64,000 nucleotides of DNA, from contig MU270025.1 in NCBI GenBank assembly GCA_021432635.1, forward strand, positions 455,244-519,243, read 5' to 3'. The stretch comes from Thozetella sp. PMI_491 (lineage: Eukaryota > Ascomycota > Sordariomycetes > Chaetosphaeriales > Chaetosphaeriaceae). Numbering within the stretch: position 1 is the stretch's first letter; each line of letters opens with the position of its first letter. Under the pieces are notes generated by a model that was not told the DNA's origin, did not search any database, and worked only from the letters and a program-made list of their open reading frames with translations. The position numbers were made by a program, and so were the translations under genes. Positions 48,288-59,505 of this stretch are shown piece after piece.

Positions 48288-49891
48288 TCAGGTAGTAGGC
48301 TTCTCCGGCTTCCGCCCATACACCACATGCCTATAGGTGGGTTTAATTAGCAAACCGGTCCGAGGCCAACCAGAGTTTTCATCGCAGAGTGCTTACACAT
48401 CACCAACGGTCATATTCTTGGGATTCCGGACTGCGGATCGCATTTCAGCCACGAGAACTTGGACTTCATCCAGAGTCCATCCCAATATCTGACCGATTGG
48501 ATATATGGCGAAACCGTCCAGGCTGACGTCGAAGAAAAGGCCGATATACGCCCCAAGCTCCTTGGTTTTCTTATCCTTCGGCCAGGTGCCAAACGGAACT
48601 TTGTACTTCTTATGCGTGATATCCTCAAACCCAGCGCCGCGCGCCCATTCCTCCATCTGGCCATTGGCGAACTTGAATGTCCGCCCTAGCTTGTCGCCTG
48701 CATCGTAGAACAGACGCGCCCACTTCTGGTAGATACTATAACTTGGTCAGGGCCTGCACCTCTTGCAAACACTGGTCGAAATATTCCAACGCAGAATGAC
48801 TGCCAACCCAGCTGTGGAGCTACTTGAAGATGAAATAAGGGGACTCACTGGTCTTTGTCGATAACAATGCTGGGGTCCTCGGAGCGTAGCTCGATGTCGG
48901 GATCCATATGTTGAAACCAGCCACCAGGCTTCAAGTGCTTGTACACCTGGGCGTATAGCTTGGGCCAGTCATTAATAGCGCCTTGGAGATATCGTATGTG
49001 AATGAAGTCAAAGTAATCTTCCTTGAATGTCCAATCGAGCTGCGCATCATCAATCTGGAAGGTCAAATTCGGTGGAATCCAGCTCGGCTGCGTAGCTGAA
49101 ATGTCGGTCCCAATGACCTCCGCTGATGGAAACTTGTCCGCCACATCACTGGCGTATGTTAGAAATAGGTATACAAATATTGCCGGAAGGATGTCCTAAC
49201 ATGGCCCAGATGCCGGATCCAGTTCCCAAATCTAGGATGTGCTACTGGAAGGTCAGCCCCAATCGAAAAAGAAATTATAGAGCGGCTATGCATACGTGGG
49301 GATTATCTCCAATAGGCGCAACATACAGTTTGTCACCTAACATCATTGTCACCCATTGGTGCCTTCCAAAGAGCCTAGTAGTTAGCACAGAGAGATCCTG
49401 AGGTACCAGGTTGAGGTCCGTACGCTATATCGAAGCTCTCGAGATGTTTCTCATCGTTAGGGGCCCTGGAAGGGGTTTAGTACCGCTCGTTTGAACAACA
49501 TGGTTCTCATGGAAAGTATCTGCCCACCAATATTCGGTCGTTTTTGAAGACTGATAGGTTCTGCCATTGATGCTACGGTACTCTAGGATACTAGATGTGA
49601 GAGATGCTGTAGATCCACGAATGCTACGGACAATTAATCAGAATCCTCCTTTTGCGATCGAACATAGGATGGGGCATGGGACTAGTTCTAAACATGCCTC
49701 TCTTCGTCGATTGCAGAGTCACCGTCATCTGCCACAACCTCTGGGTCCTATCTTAGCCGTTAGCCATCAAGAGCAAATGGAAGTATCATGACAGTTAAAA
49801 GTCCCGGGTGTATAGAAGAACAGAATAATGCGTAAACAAGACAACTAACAAGCTCAATTCGCTGTTGTGTTTCTTCTGGGGCGGTAGCCAT
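48288..49891 (-). CDS. SAM-dependent methyltransferase (LaeA/UMTA-like)
   Basis: Nine exons: 49850-49891, 49698-49747, 49528-49623, 49424-49465, 49296-49374, 49201-49241, 48849-49148, 48397-48735 and 48288-48330; every junction keeps frame, giving 343 residues. Seen: EYWAPNDEKHLESFD, a SAM-binding motif LDLGTGSGIWAIDVADKFP near residue 106, EVIGTDIS (motif II acidic residue), FDFIHIRYLQGAI and HLKPGGWFQHMD (motif III), and a closing VVYGRKPEKP. Intron 2 seems to use a GC donor (GAGAG|gcatgt) with acceptor ccgtag, because only that join keeps frame into SSILEYRSINGRTY. Known: this family includes the global regulator LaeA and many secondary-metabolite methyltransferases; most members are uncharacterised. 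Soluble, likely cytosolic or nuclear. Confidence 0.93.
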
Positions 49892-51102
49892 GTTGGCGGT
49901 TAATTCCGACTCGGCTGAAAGAACTCGGGCCAAGTCAACATAGGCAGCGACTTCCGTTCATGAAGCGTGAACAAGAGAAGAAGGGTCGGAGTAGTTCTCA
50001 GAGTGTGTCGGATGATTTTACCCCTCCCATCGTGTTGGCGTGTGTTGGCTCCCCACCACGGGCCGGGCCTGATCTTAGACCCATGCACCAAACCCTGCTC
50101 CTCGGCGGTCGCGGGGGATCCGATTTGCCGGTTGGGTCCACGCGAGGTGAACGCATGCAGAATTTCAAGTTCATTGCATATAAACGAGGAGAGCTGCTTG
50201 ACAGAATGTGGGGGCCTTCGCTACTATCAACGGCATTTACCAAAGGCTGTTGCAGTATCACGTATTACTTTTGGTAATTCGGTGTGTTGGCTTTCGTATG
50301 CGGCTTCCTGCGGTCTTGGTGCGGTACCTATATAACGGCTGTTAGTTACCACCGCCCCACAAGTTCCATGAGGTCCCAAAGTAGACATCGCGCTGGTATT
50401 CATTCTACGGTCCCCGTTGCAGTGGACGGCAGCCTGGGGTCACGACTATATACCAATGGCGATGCAACATGGTATGCACCTGCTCAATCTCAAACGAGAT
50501 TTGCATACCAGAATTGGTAAATGCAGATATCCGAGCTTTGCTGCAGAGTAACGGCGTTGTCGTACACCCTAGCACATGTCAGAAGACTGCACTCTAGTAT
50601 GTAGTGACTCCGACGCTGTGTGCATTCGCACTTATTTTCTAATTTCACGTGGAATAATAATTCAATTGAATATCCTGCTTTAATTTCCGCCTTCACTTTG
50701 GTTTCACATGATGAGATCAGCCCTCCTGCTAAAGATACAGGACATGGTGCAACACAACTAAAGTTGTGATTGTTCTTAAGCTCGTTTCGCACATGGGTAC
50801 ATGTAGGTTTTGTTTACATTTTCTCCGTGACTGATTCGGCGGCTGAGTTCGTGGCAAAGTTCATGAAGATAAGACAGCACAAGACAAGGGTGCTACTGTA
50901 ACTATGTTGGGAACACGATTGAAGTGTAGTAGAAACTATCTGAGGGGTCAGGCCATTCGCTGCTGTAGGGTGAGTGTGTAAGAATACCCAGTAGAGTGGC
51001 GACAGCAGGGATTCTGGCTATCCCATGAACGCCGGCAGCTAGGGAACAGTGGATAATGTTGCCGTCTTTCGTGTTGCTACCTACGGTGGGTGGTCAAGGT
51101 AC
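49892..51102. other. Intergenic region, 1.2 kb
   Basis: Holds the methyltransferase promoter and the 3' flank of the SIMPL gene. No ORF of recognised family. A stretch near 50460-50520 contains short inverted words (ggtatgc and gcatacc). Confidence 0.4.
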
Positions 51103-51939
51103 CTAGGACTGCTGCAGTTCCTCGACATGGAAGCGTGCGTCCACCCTGACCTCGACGGAGACATCCTCGGGCTCGAATTGCAGTTCTTTCTCATCCACCT
51201 TGGCAGCGCGCTCCTTCTTGCCATAGTGCAGCTGTGGGCGAGTGCTATGGCTGTAGTTTGCATGCTCCGTGAGGCTGATGGGCTTAACCCGGGCGACAGC
51301 CTCCTCGGCTGTCAGGTTGCAGAAAACCTCGGCATAGTCTCGTGCACGCTGGATGGCGTCTAGAGCAGCCTTCTTCCGCGTGCCCGACTTCAGGGAGTCA
51401 GCCGTATCATTTGTGAGATGCCAGGAGAGTCTCTTGATGCTGATGTTTTCCATAGCGCTGAATCGAGTGGCGAGCTGGTTCAAAACAGCGAAAGACGAAA
51501 ACTTGATGTTGAACTCGGCGCGCGCAGAATAAGTTGTGCTCGCCTCCGTGGTCACGCCTTGGTCGGTCCGGGCCTGATGGTAATGGCAAGACGTTTCGAG
51601 TGTGGTCATGCTGTAGTGACTAATCCCTGCATCAGTCTTGGGAGCCCCGGCCACGTCCTCCTGCGGGCAGTACGGGCTGATGATCTCGCGGATGAGATTC
51701 GCCACTGTAGTGACCTGTTCCGAGGCTTCAACAGGCGTTGACGTCTGTAGCGACTCTGCTTTCTATCGTTTGGTAGTGGGTTAGTTCTCATTTCTCGGCA
51801 TGCCGCGGAGGTGGAAGTGGACGTTTGAGGTACGAACCAAGTTGAGGATTGCCCGCTCTGCCGGCCGGATCGAAACTCCGGTTCCTGTGAGCTTAATCTC
51901 GAAAGGCGAAGACGCAGAAGAAAGCGAGGTTGACGACAT
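51103..51939 (-). CDS. SIMPL-domain (DUF541) protein
   Basis: Two exons, 51838-51939 and 51103-51762, with a 75-bp intron in phase 0 (donor gttcgt, a CTAAC branch, acceptor cgatag), give 253 residues. Seen: the first strand IKLTGTGVSIRPAERAILNL, then VANLIREI, FSAMENISIKRLSWHLTNDT, and RKKAALDAIQRARDYAEVF, the signature helix of the SIMPL/DUF541 family; a basic, Glu-rich C-terminus follows. Known: SIMPL proteins are common in bacteria, often periplasmic, and some eukaryotic members act in immune signalling; fungal homologues are soluble and uncharacterised. No signal peptide is seen here, unlike bacterial members. Confidence 0.82.
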
Positions 51940-53401
51940 TGTCCGGATTCTAACTAGTCAAGATTTCGGCTCTTGGTAATATTCTGAGTTGAGATGGTTG
52001 AAGTGTCTGCTCTTTGAGGAGGACAAGGCGTGCGGATATGGTTGGGCTGGGCTGTGGAAAGGGGCCGCGGCGCACATATATACCTCTGTCCAGTGAGCCA
52101 GGACTTAAACTCCAATACATTTTGGCTCATTCACGCCTTCCTTCGCTTATTGATTCACTCACGCCAAGTCTTGGTCGCCCCGAAAAAAAAGGACCGAAGT
52201 ATTTGCCTTGTTTGCCTAACACTAGATAGACATGAACGACCAACGAAAGGCCCACTTTTACGTGCTTAAGCTGCTGGATTCTTCCCAGAAGCAGGCCGGA
52301 TGACCAATAAAAGGCGGCCAGACATATTTGTAACCAGTAATAGGCTTCTGCCTAGTAAACATTTCACACCAACTGCATCAAGTCCTAACAGCTTACCGTT
52401 GAGACCTCTCCTAACAACCATGGCAGAAGGGCTTTCTGCATTTTTAGGCGGCATATGCATGCATCGGAGGCATAGGCAGCAAGCCAACGCCGTCGTGTTA
52501 TACAGCGTGTCGCATCAGGCAATCGCGGTGATTGGCCAGTGGCTGACCACCGATAGGACAAGTATGCCCCCCGCGATGCGGAACACCATGCTGACCGCGA
52601 CAGATCAGGCGGCAAATAACGAATCGCTTCCGAAGCACCGGCTCTTGATGACTACGCCAGTATAATGACTTAGCAAGTTAATATCTGGGCAGTCGAAAAA
52701 GTCGACACCCTCATCCCCTCTGTCTCCTGCTCCTCTGCGTCCCTTCCTGCGTCGTGCGAGCCACTTCAAGCGAAGCGGTTCGCCCATAATACTTCGCCTA
52801 GGCTCCGACGGAACTAGCTCAGAAGAGATGGTGCTGGCGACCCAGGGGGAAAGACACCTAAAGCCATAGAGCAATGCTCTAGTACAACGAATGGCTGGGT
52901 GGACAGCATATTTAGTGCCCATCGGAAATCGGCCGCCGGAATCCCTGGTGTGTTGTTGGCGAATCCACTGTGTCTCAAATTAAGCAGAGCTCTTGTCTCA
53001 GACAAATCTCTGCTGCCCGAGCGGGGCCTTGTCGCTTCTCTCGGAGGTTCCATGTATTTACTTTTACGGCAAGGCTGGGAATAAGAATAATAAACGGCTT
53101 GGCCCTTCGCCTGCTATTCCTGTTCCTTCGACTCAGCGGAGTCTAGCCCTAAACCGTCCCAGTGGGAACCCAGCGGATACCTAGCGCCATCAAGACAGCA
53201 GCTAAACAAGGATCCCTCGCACCTACTGTGCTAGATTGAGCCCCAAAGTTTACCCGTAGAGACATGCACGGACGCGCCAAATTTCTCCATTAATACGACC
53301 ATGTGTCGCCCCGTTGTCCATCTGTCTTTCGGCAACGACCGTCTGCCAGGACGTACAGTCTCTCATCCACCCGGTTTCTAAAAATCTTTGCACTGCCCGC
53401 C
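51940..53401. other. Intergenic region, 1.5 kb
   Basis: Divergent spacer with promoters for the SIMPL gene and the membrane-protein gene. Overlapping frames at 52300-52920 on both strands match no family I recognise and lack gene signals. Confidence 0.4.
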
Positions 53402-54631
53402 ATGCCCTTAACCCGCGCGGCGGCTGTTGCCGCGATTGCAGCAGTGGGCGCAGTGGGCGTGTACGGGGCCTTCTATATAGGCTTCACAAACGGCCTGCTC
53501 ACCTCCATCCCCAAAGAGCTCGAGCTCGGCCAGATGGCGGGGTGTCCAGTCCCTTTTAAGATGAAGTACACTGACTTCGCACCGCTGGATGGATTCCTGC
53601 AGAACGTGACCCCCTTCTTCTGCATCACTATCGACGGCCGTCAGACGTGGGCCGAGACGCTGTCCAACTGGTACCTGATGGCTCAGCTCTGCGCTGGCTG
53701 GGCCTTGATCTGCGTCGAGGGCCTTAGGAGTGGAAATAAGGGAAGAGTGACTGGCTGGTACGTATACCGACTGGTGCGTGGTGATATAGTGGATGGGTTC
53801 GCTGATATTAGCTCCTTTAGGACAACCCTTTTCGGCATTCTGTTCCAGACCGCCTCGTACACGCTCACCGTTCCGCTGTACTTAATATTCCACCTATTCG
53901 CGTCGCCTGTTGCAAAAGCTTCGCCCATAGGTGGCGCTGATGCCATTCTCGCCGGCGCAGAGGATCTCGCCCTAGTGCCGACCTGTGTCGCCCTCGCGTT
54001 AGTGGTTCCGACGGTCATGATGGCACTCCCGACGCCGGGCATTCTCTCGCGAGATGCCCACTATAACTGGATTGCCTTGTGGCAGGGCTTCCCCATCTGG
54101 CACGCCTTGCTTTTCCGCACTCTGAAATTTGGCCTCCCTACCCTGACCAAGCAGGCACAGTCTGCCACGGAGGCGCATAAGGGCTATTTGAGGAGTGCGA
54201 CGTCCGTCTACAAGTTTGCTCTCGCGTTTGCCATGGTCGCTCACATCGCCGTGCTCACCATCGCCTTGACACCGGCCACAGCTGTGCCGGCAGAGTGGTC
54301 CGCGCTGTTTCAGCAGGTCGATATCACAGTCCTGCTCCCAGGTTCCCTAATCTCGCCGCCCTCCATCGACTTGAGCGGCGGGGTTGTCCCTGATCTCCTG
54401 GCGCCGCTCGCTGCGTTCCTGCTCAAATATGACGTGCAATGCGGCAATGCTGCTCTGCTGATATGGTCAGTTTACCTGTACTCTATCTCTAGTCCCGCGT
54501 CAAGTCTCGTCGCCACGTTGTTAGAGAGTGCTTTCTGGACCGTGCTTGGTGGCCCAATCGCTGCGGCCCTGGTGTTGCTTTGGAAAAGGGACGAGGCCCT
54601 GCTCAGCCGCACAACTGCGGCAAAATCTTGA
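53402..54631 (+). CDS. Polytopic integral membrane protein, function unknown
   Basis: Two exons, 53402-53757 and 53821-54631, joined across a 63-bp GT-AG intron in phase 2, give 388 residues. The intron contains no stop and is a multiple of three, so unspliced mRNA would encode 409 residues; splicing gives the smoother join RVTGWTTLFGILFQTASY. Seen: about eight hydrophobic segments, the first being AAAVAAIAAVGAVGVYGAFY at the N-terminus, and none of the motifs of MFS or ABC carriers. Similar sized membrane proteins occur near fungal biosynthetic genes, but I do not recognise a defined family. Its right-hand neighbour is an acyl-CoA-ligase-like gene, 1.6 kb away. Function not assigned. Confidence 0.75.
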   Translation: MPLTRAAAVAAIAAVGAVGVYGAFYIGFTNGLLTSIPKELELGQMAGCPVPFKMKYTDFAPLDGFLQNVTPFFCITIDGRQTWAETLSNWYLMAQLCAGWALICVEGLRSGNKGRVTGWYVYRLVRGDIVDGFADISSFRTTLFGILFQTASYTLTVPLYLIFHLFASPVAKASPIGGADAILAGAEDLALVPTCVALALVVPTVMMALPTPGILSRDAHYNWIALWQGFPIWHALLFRTLKFGLPTLTKQAQSATEAHKGYLRSATSVYKFALAFAMVAHIAVLTIALTPATAVPAEWSALFQQVDITVLLPGSLISPPSIDLSGGVVPDLLAPLAAFLLKYDVQCGNAALLIWSVYLYSISSPASSLVATLLESAFWTVLGGPIAAALVLLWKRDEALLSRTTAAKS

Positions 54632-55271
54632 GATTTTGATTGGTCCCCCGGTAGACATAATCTCTGGATAGTTGGCCATCGCGATGTACTCTCCTGCCGA
54701 TTGTTAAATCCTCACCCGCCTGAGAATACGGAAATCGTGTCGGTTCATGCTTGTGGCTATATGCGATGCTTGCTCCTTATCCAAGCTGCCATCGCTAGTG
54801 CGCCGCCGTGTCGGCTCTGCATGACTTCGGCGCCATACTTGTAGGTAATGTTGCACAACGCGAGAGATTGCCTGCATCTTGCTTCATACCAACGTTAAGG
54901 TTCCGTGGTGACAGAATCCTGCAAGGAGCACGCTACGTAAATGTGCCCCATCTGGGAACAGCGTTGGCTGCGACTTGACTAGGGATGGCCAGGGTTGGTG
55001 GCGGAAACTAAACCCAAAAAGAAAGTGCCCATTTCTTGCTGCGGAGTACGGACGACTTGAGTCGCCAGGTCGCCTATTCCCCGCAAGCGGGCCGAGCAAG
55101 CTTAGGTATACGAATCCCGTGACGAACCGTGACGGAGTGTCGGGCCCTCAGGTCACCGTGGTGAGACTTCGGGTTCGTGGGAGTAGCGAGCGAGGAGACC
55201 AGCGCTTTCGCGGGGGGCTCTGACTGAGACGAGCAGCCGCAACCCGTTTGGCTTGCGTCACCAAGTATCCG
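54632..55271. other. Intergenic region left of TIR element
   Basis: About 640 bp with no supported gene; 3' flank of the membrane-protein gene. Confidence 0.4.
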
Positions 55272-55273
55272 TA

Positions 55274-55433
55274 CAATACAGGACTGGTATAATTGTTTAT
55301 TTGCGGGGCTCTGAAGCCAGGTTGGCTCGGCCGAGGAATTTGTACTTTCGCACAGCGGTGCACGCAATTTGATACTTACAGGGTGCCTTGACAGAGACTG
55401 TGCGAAAATAACAATTATACCAGCCCTGTATTG
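55274..55433. mobile_element. Short TIR element (Tc1/mariner-style MITE)
   Basis: 160-bp element with 24-bp terminal inverted repeats at 55274-55297 (CAATACAGGACTGGTATAAT then TGTT) and 55410-55433, differing at a single base. Each end is bordered by TA (55272-55273 and 55434-55435), the duplication produced by Tc1/mariner transposases. The interior has no coding capacity. Imperfect similarity continues about 10 bp inward from both repeats. A non-autonomous DNA transposon is the best explanation; a parent transposase is not in the window. Confidence 0.72.
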
Positions 55434-55435
55434 TA

Positions 55436-56204
55436 TAAGCGGTAGGGGGCTCAGCTCAAAAGTTCGCACAAAGCCACCGTTTGGGAAGAACAGGAGGTCC
55501 CTCGCATTCATTCGTCGTCTCGGCAAAGGGACAAGAGTTGGTGCGTGCCATACTGTGTAGCCACCTATCTATGCTCTATGTGCCGTGCGCCTCGAGGCGA
55601 CATGAATCCCCTGTTGGTCCTCGGCTTATTGTACCCTACATCCGAAGAGTCTTGGTCTCTAACGAAAAGCTGCCGCCCAATCCAGCCCATGCCCGAAGAA
55701 ATTTACTCGTTGTGCCCTCTCTGCTACTGGCCCAGTTTCACATCCCGAACGCCTCGGACCCCGCCTCGACCTCCGCATTGGTGTTTGGCCTAGGCACTGG
55801 CGAGCACCTCGGCACGGACGAGGGCCGCACGCTAAATGCGGTTTGCGGGGAGCTTCAGCCCCACGTTGACCTTGACCCATATCCCTGGGTGCTCGACCCT
55901 CTCCGACTATTAGAGCGCCATCTCGTCTCGCGTCGCCAGACACACACCCCCCACGTCTTTCTGCGCAAGAGAGGGACCTCTTACCCTTGCATTCGGCTCT
56001 ACGAACTCCACATCTTGCTGTATTTCAAGCAAGATCCTGGAACGAGATCTAAGGGCTGCTCTCTGTCGGTCACACAGTGCGGGACATAGTGATCTGCGCC
56101 GTCTCCAGACGCTAAAAAACAGCCTCGGCACCGCGCACTCGGCCGGATTCTAATAAAGCAACTTTCTAGACAAAGCTGCCCAGAGCTGTCGCAGAGCATA
56201 AATC
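55436..56204. other. Promoter region of the acyl-CoA-ligase-like gene
   Basis: About 770 bp. A 202-codon plus-strand frame (55481-56089) has no recognised domain and ends just before the ligase; I treat it as unsupported. Confidence 0.4.
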
Positions 56205-58116
56205 ATGACAACCACTGTGGAGAGGACGCCACAAGGCATTATTTACAAGGCGGCCGAGTATCGTGGCCTGCCCGGCCTCGACCTGCTCACTTGCCTCTAT
56301 GGTATGTGGCTATCATATTCCGCTCGCGAAGGCCATGGGCAACCAGCGATGTCACCAAACGCCAGACGGCGACGGCGGTGAACTAGGATGCTAATATTCT
56401 CCTGCAGAGTCCAGGTGGTGCTCGGCCCAGGAGGACACGGTTCTCCACGTTGACGCCGATTACCCGCATCGAGCAATCAACAAGAACCAGTCCCGCCACC
56501 TGCTGCGCAGGACGGCCTACACATTCCGCAAGGACTACGGAATCGGCCAGCACGGGACGAACCAAGATGTTGTAATGTGCATATCTTCAGGACACTGGCT
56601 TCTGCCCAACTTGTTCCACGCGACCGTGGCCGCCGGCGGCATCTTCTCCTGTGTGAGCCCAGCCGCGACGGCGAAGGAGCTAGCTGCGCAAATGAAGCAA
56701 GTCGACGCCAAGATGCTCCTTTGCAATGCAGACACTAAGAGCATCGCCATGGAGGCCGCCAAGTTGGCCGGCCTCCCTCAGTCGAAAGTCCTAGCGATTG
56801 GGTCTGGAGACACTTTTGAGCTCTCCGAGGCGGGGAGCGGTAAGCCCATCCCCATCAGCACCAGTGAGCTAGCTTGGGAGCGCATCACGGACCCCGAGAC
56901 GCTCGAAAACACCACCATCTGCATCATCTTCTCGTCCGGCACCACCGGTGCGCCGAAGGCTATGAAGCTCTCGCACACCAACATCGTTACCGAGGCGTCG
57001 CTCGTCAACGAGCCGTCCAAGGAGTACAACGCACGCTTCAGGCCCGATTTCAAGTTCCGCACATTGGCGCATCTACCGGTGGCACATATTGCCGGTATTC
57101 AAGGCTACTTTGTCAACCCAATGTACCTCGGCGGGACCGTGTACTGGATGCCACGCTTCGACTTTGCCAAGTTCCTTGAGTATAACAAGAAGTACGCCAT
57201 CACTTTCTTCTTCAGCGTGCCTCCGATCTACCTCCTCATCGCCAAGAGCCCTCAAGTGACGGACCAGTTCGATAATCTCGAGCTCGCCGTTTCCGGAGCG
57301 GCACCACTAGGGAAGGAGCTTCAGCTGGCGGCCCAGAAGCGGCTAGGGAAGGGCAATGTCCAACTGTCGCAGACCTGGGGCCTGAGTGAGACGACGGGGA
57401 GCATCACGGTATTGCCCCGGCATTTGACCGACGAAACAGGCAGCGTATCCTCTCTAATCTCCAACGCGACGGCGAGGATCGTTGACGAGGAAGGCAAGGA
57501 CGTCCAGCCAGGTCAGCCCGGTGAGCTCTGGGTTAAGGGCCCGGTGGTCACCAAGGGGTACTTCAGGAATGACAAGGCGAATAAAGAGTCCTTTGTCGAC
57601 GGCTGGTTCTGCACTGGCGATATCGGCTACTTCAAGGACGGCAAGCTCTACATCATCGACCGAAAGAAGGTCGGTATTCTCCTCCGCGAGAGCGAGGGTG
57701 TGAAGGCGGAATTAGGCTGACCTTGTGTAGGAACTCATCAAGTACAAGGCGCTGCAGGTCGCACCGGCTGAGCTCGAGGCCCTGCTTCTCAGTCACCCCA
57801 AGATCCAGGACGCCGCCGTGATTGGCGTGCACGGCGAAGGAACCGAGCTCCCCAGGTACGATCCCCAGCACAGGGAAAACGCCAGTAGTAGAGTGACAGC
57901 TGCTAACATTGCTGCAGGGCATACGTCGTGGCAGATCAGAAGCAGATCTCGGCTAGCACCATCTCAAAGTGGGTGGCCGACCAAGTGGCGAACCACAAGA
58001 AGCTGCGAGGCGGCGTGATGTTCATCTCCGCGATCCCCAAGAGCCCGGCCGGCAAGATCCTCCGGAAGACGCTGCGAGAGATGGCGGCGAAGGAAGCGGT
58101 GCCGAGCAAGATCTGA
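56205..58116 (+). CDS. Acyl-CoA synthetase / 4-coumarate-CoA ligase-like enzyme
   Basis: Four exons: 56205-56301, 56408-57669, 57731-57855 and 57918-58116; GT-AG introns of 106, 61 and 62 bp; 560 residues. Seen: the ANL-superfamily P-loop [12 protein letters not shown] near residue 208, [32 protein letters not shown], and the C-terminal catalytic lysine region [15 protein letters not shown]. The C-terminus is PSKI, whose last three residues resemble a type-1 peroxisomal signal. Known: 4CL-like enzymes activate aromatic or fatty acids to CoA thioesters by way of an acyl-adenylate; fungal members with PTS1 act in peroxisomal side-chain metabolism or secondary metabolism. The exact acid is unknown. 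Confidence 0.94.
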
Positions 58117-58333
58117 AGAAGCTCGTGTTTTCTTGTGACGCTGTCGCGAAGAGTACCTCTCAGTGCCGCCGTATAGAAATGGACGGTAACTACCTCTGCA
58201 ATGAAGATAGAACAGCCGCGAGGACATTGTAATACTGGTCATCTATCTTGGACCCCTCCGTGCTACCGTGATTATTCAGCTTGTTTGAGTTGGATCAAGG
58301 TTCGAAGTAAGCGCTATCCGCACCTATAGCAAA

Positions 58334-59505
58334 TCAAAGACCGGGCCAGTCCCAAACGGTCCTCTGGCTGTTCCGCCTTGTCACCTCGATCTCCTCCCCT
58401 ACCTTCACATGAGTAATGGCCGAATGCGGGAGTAAAAATGCGTAGCGGCCAAAGACGGGGTTCCACTTGGCCCCTTTGTCAACCCGGCGGTCCTTCATTA
58501 GCTTCTTCAGCACTGTGCCCAGTTCCCCAGCCGCCTGCCGTCCCGTCTGGTAGTCAACGTTGAGGGAGGTACATCGCACACAGTTTGATGTCAACATCAG
58601 CCTCGTGCTCTTCTCTGCCGCGACCGCCGCGGCAGTATCGCGACCCCCCGTGGTCAGTTCCGCCCAGAAGTCCTCGGCAAACGCTTCCTCGCCTTCGCCG
58701 TCGACTACAATGTTGGGCCGGAACTTGTACATGTCCATCATGAGCCCGTCGGAGAGCCGCGCGGTCACGTCTTTTAGCGACGATTCCGACGTCACCAGCA
58801 GTGGTGCGCAGTCAGTGAAGGTGATCCACTGCGGGTCGCGTGCAAACTTTTTCTGCAGGAGGAGTAGGAGGTAGGGGAGCAGAGGGATGAAGGAGAGCAG
58901 GAAGGCCCACCAGCTCTGAGGCTCTGCTGGGCTGGGCTGCTTCCCCACTGCAGAGGGTGACATGGTGCCGAGCACCGGGCGCTGCCCGTCGCCGAGGTAG
59001 ACGAGCTGGGTGGGGTGGCCGAAGCGGGCCGAGAACCAGTCGTCATATGGCTTGCCCATCCGGTATGCACCCGTAGGGCTGCCGTGCAGGTTGACATGTA
59101 TAGGTTCGAGGGCCTTGGTATCAGGCTCAAGAGGCACCTCTAATGTTTTGGCGTGCAGGTCGTCGACGGAGGCAGATCCCAACTGGGGGTCTTCTCCCCC
59201 CGGGGGCGGAAGGTAGCGCACCACGACACGGTCTCCCTGGATCTCTTGTCCAAAGAGGGCCGCACGCGTGTGCGACGACAACTGAATCTTCTTCAGGACT
59301 CCATCGTCGCTGACCTCGAACAGCATAAACCGGCGGTCGTAGCGCACGCCCTGCGGGCCGAGCTCCGCCGAGTCAAGGGCGACGCCCCGCAGGGCCTTGA
59401 TAGGGTATACATAGAGCTACCGGCATATCAGCAACGATGCACAAAAAATCACCACCGTGAAACTCGGCGCTCGAGGGAGGCGAGGCGTACTGCTGTAACC
59501 TTCAT
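58334..59505 (-). CDS. MOSC-domain protein with internal membrane segment (mARC-like)
   Basis: Two exons, 59491-59505 and 58334-59416, with a 74-bp GT-AG intron, give 365 residues; the first exon encodes only MKVTA. Seen: the MOSC N-terminal beta-barrel opening LYVYPIKALRG and RYDRRFML, a hydrophobic segment WWAFLLSFIPLLPYLLLLL at residues about 174-192, then the MOSC core ITFTDCAPLLV and SNCVRCTSLNVD, in which the cysteine is the predicted molybdenum ligand. Known: mARC-type proteins hold the molybdenum cofactor and reduce N-hydroxylated compounds; animal forms are anchored at the N-terminus in the mitochondrial outer membrane. Here the anchor sits between the two domains. Convergent neighbour of the acyl-CoA-ligase-like gene, 217 bp apart. 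Confidence 0.92.

Noticed and set aside
55481-56089. 202-codon frame upstream of the acyl-CoA-ligase-like gene
   Set aside because: Composition is unlike the neighbouring genes, no recognisable domain, and it would overlap the ligase promoter.
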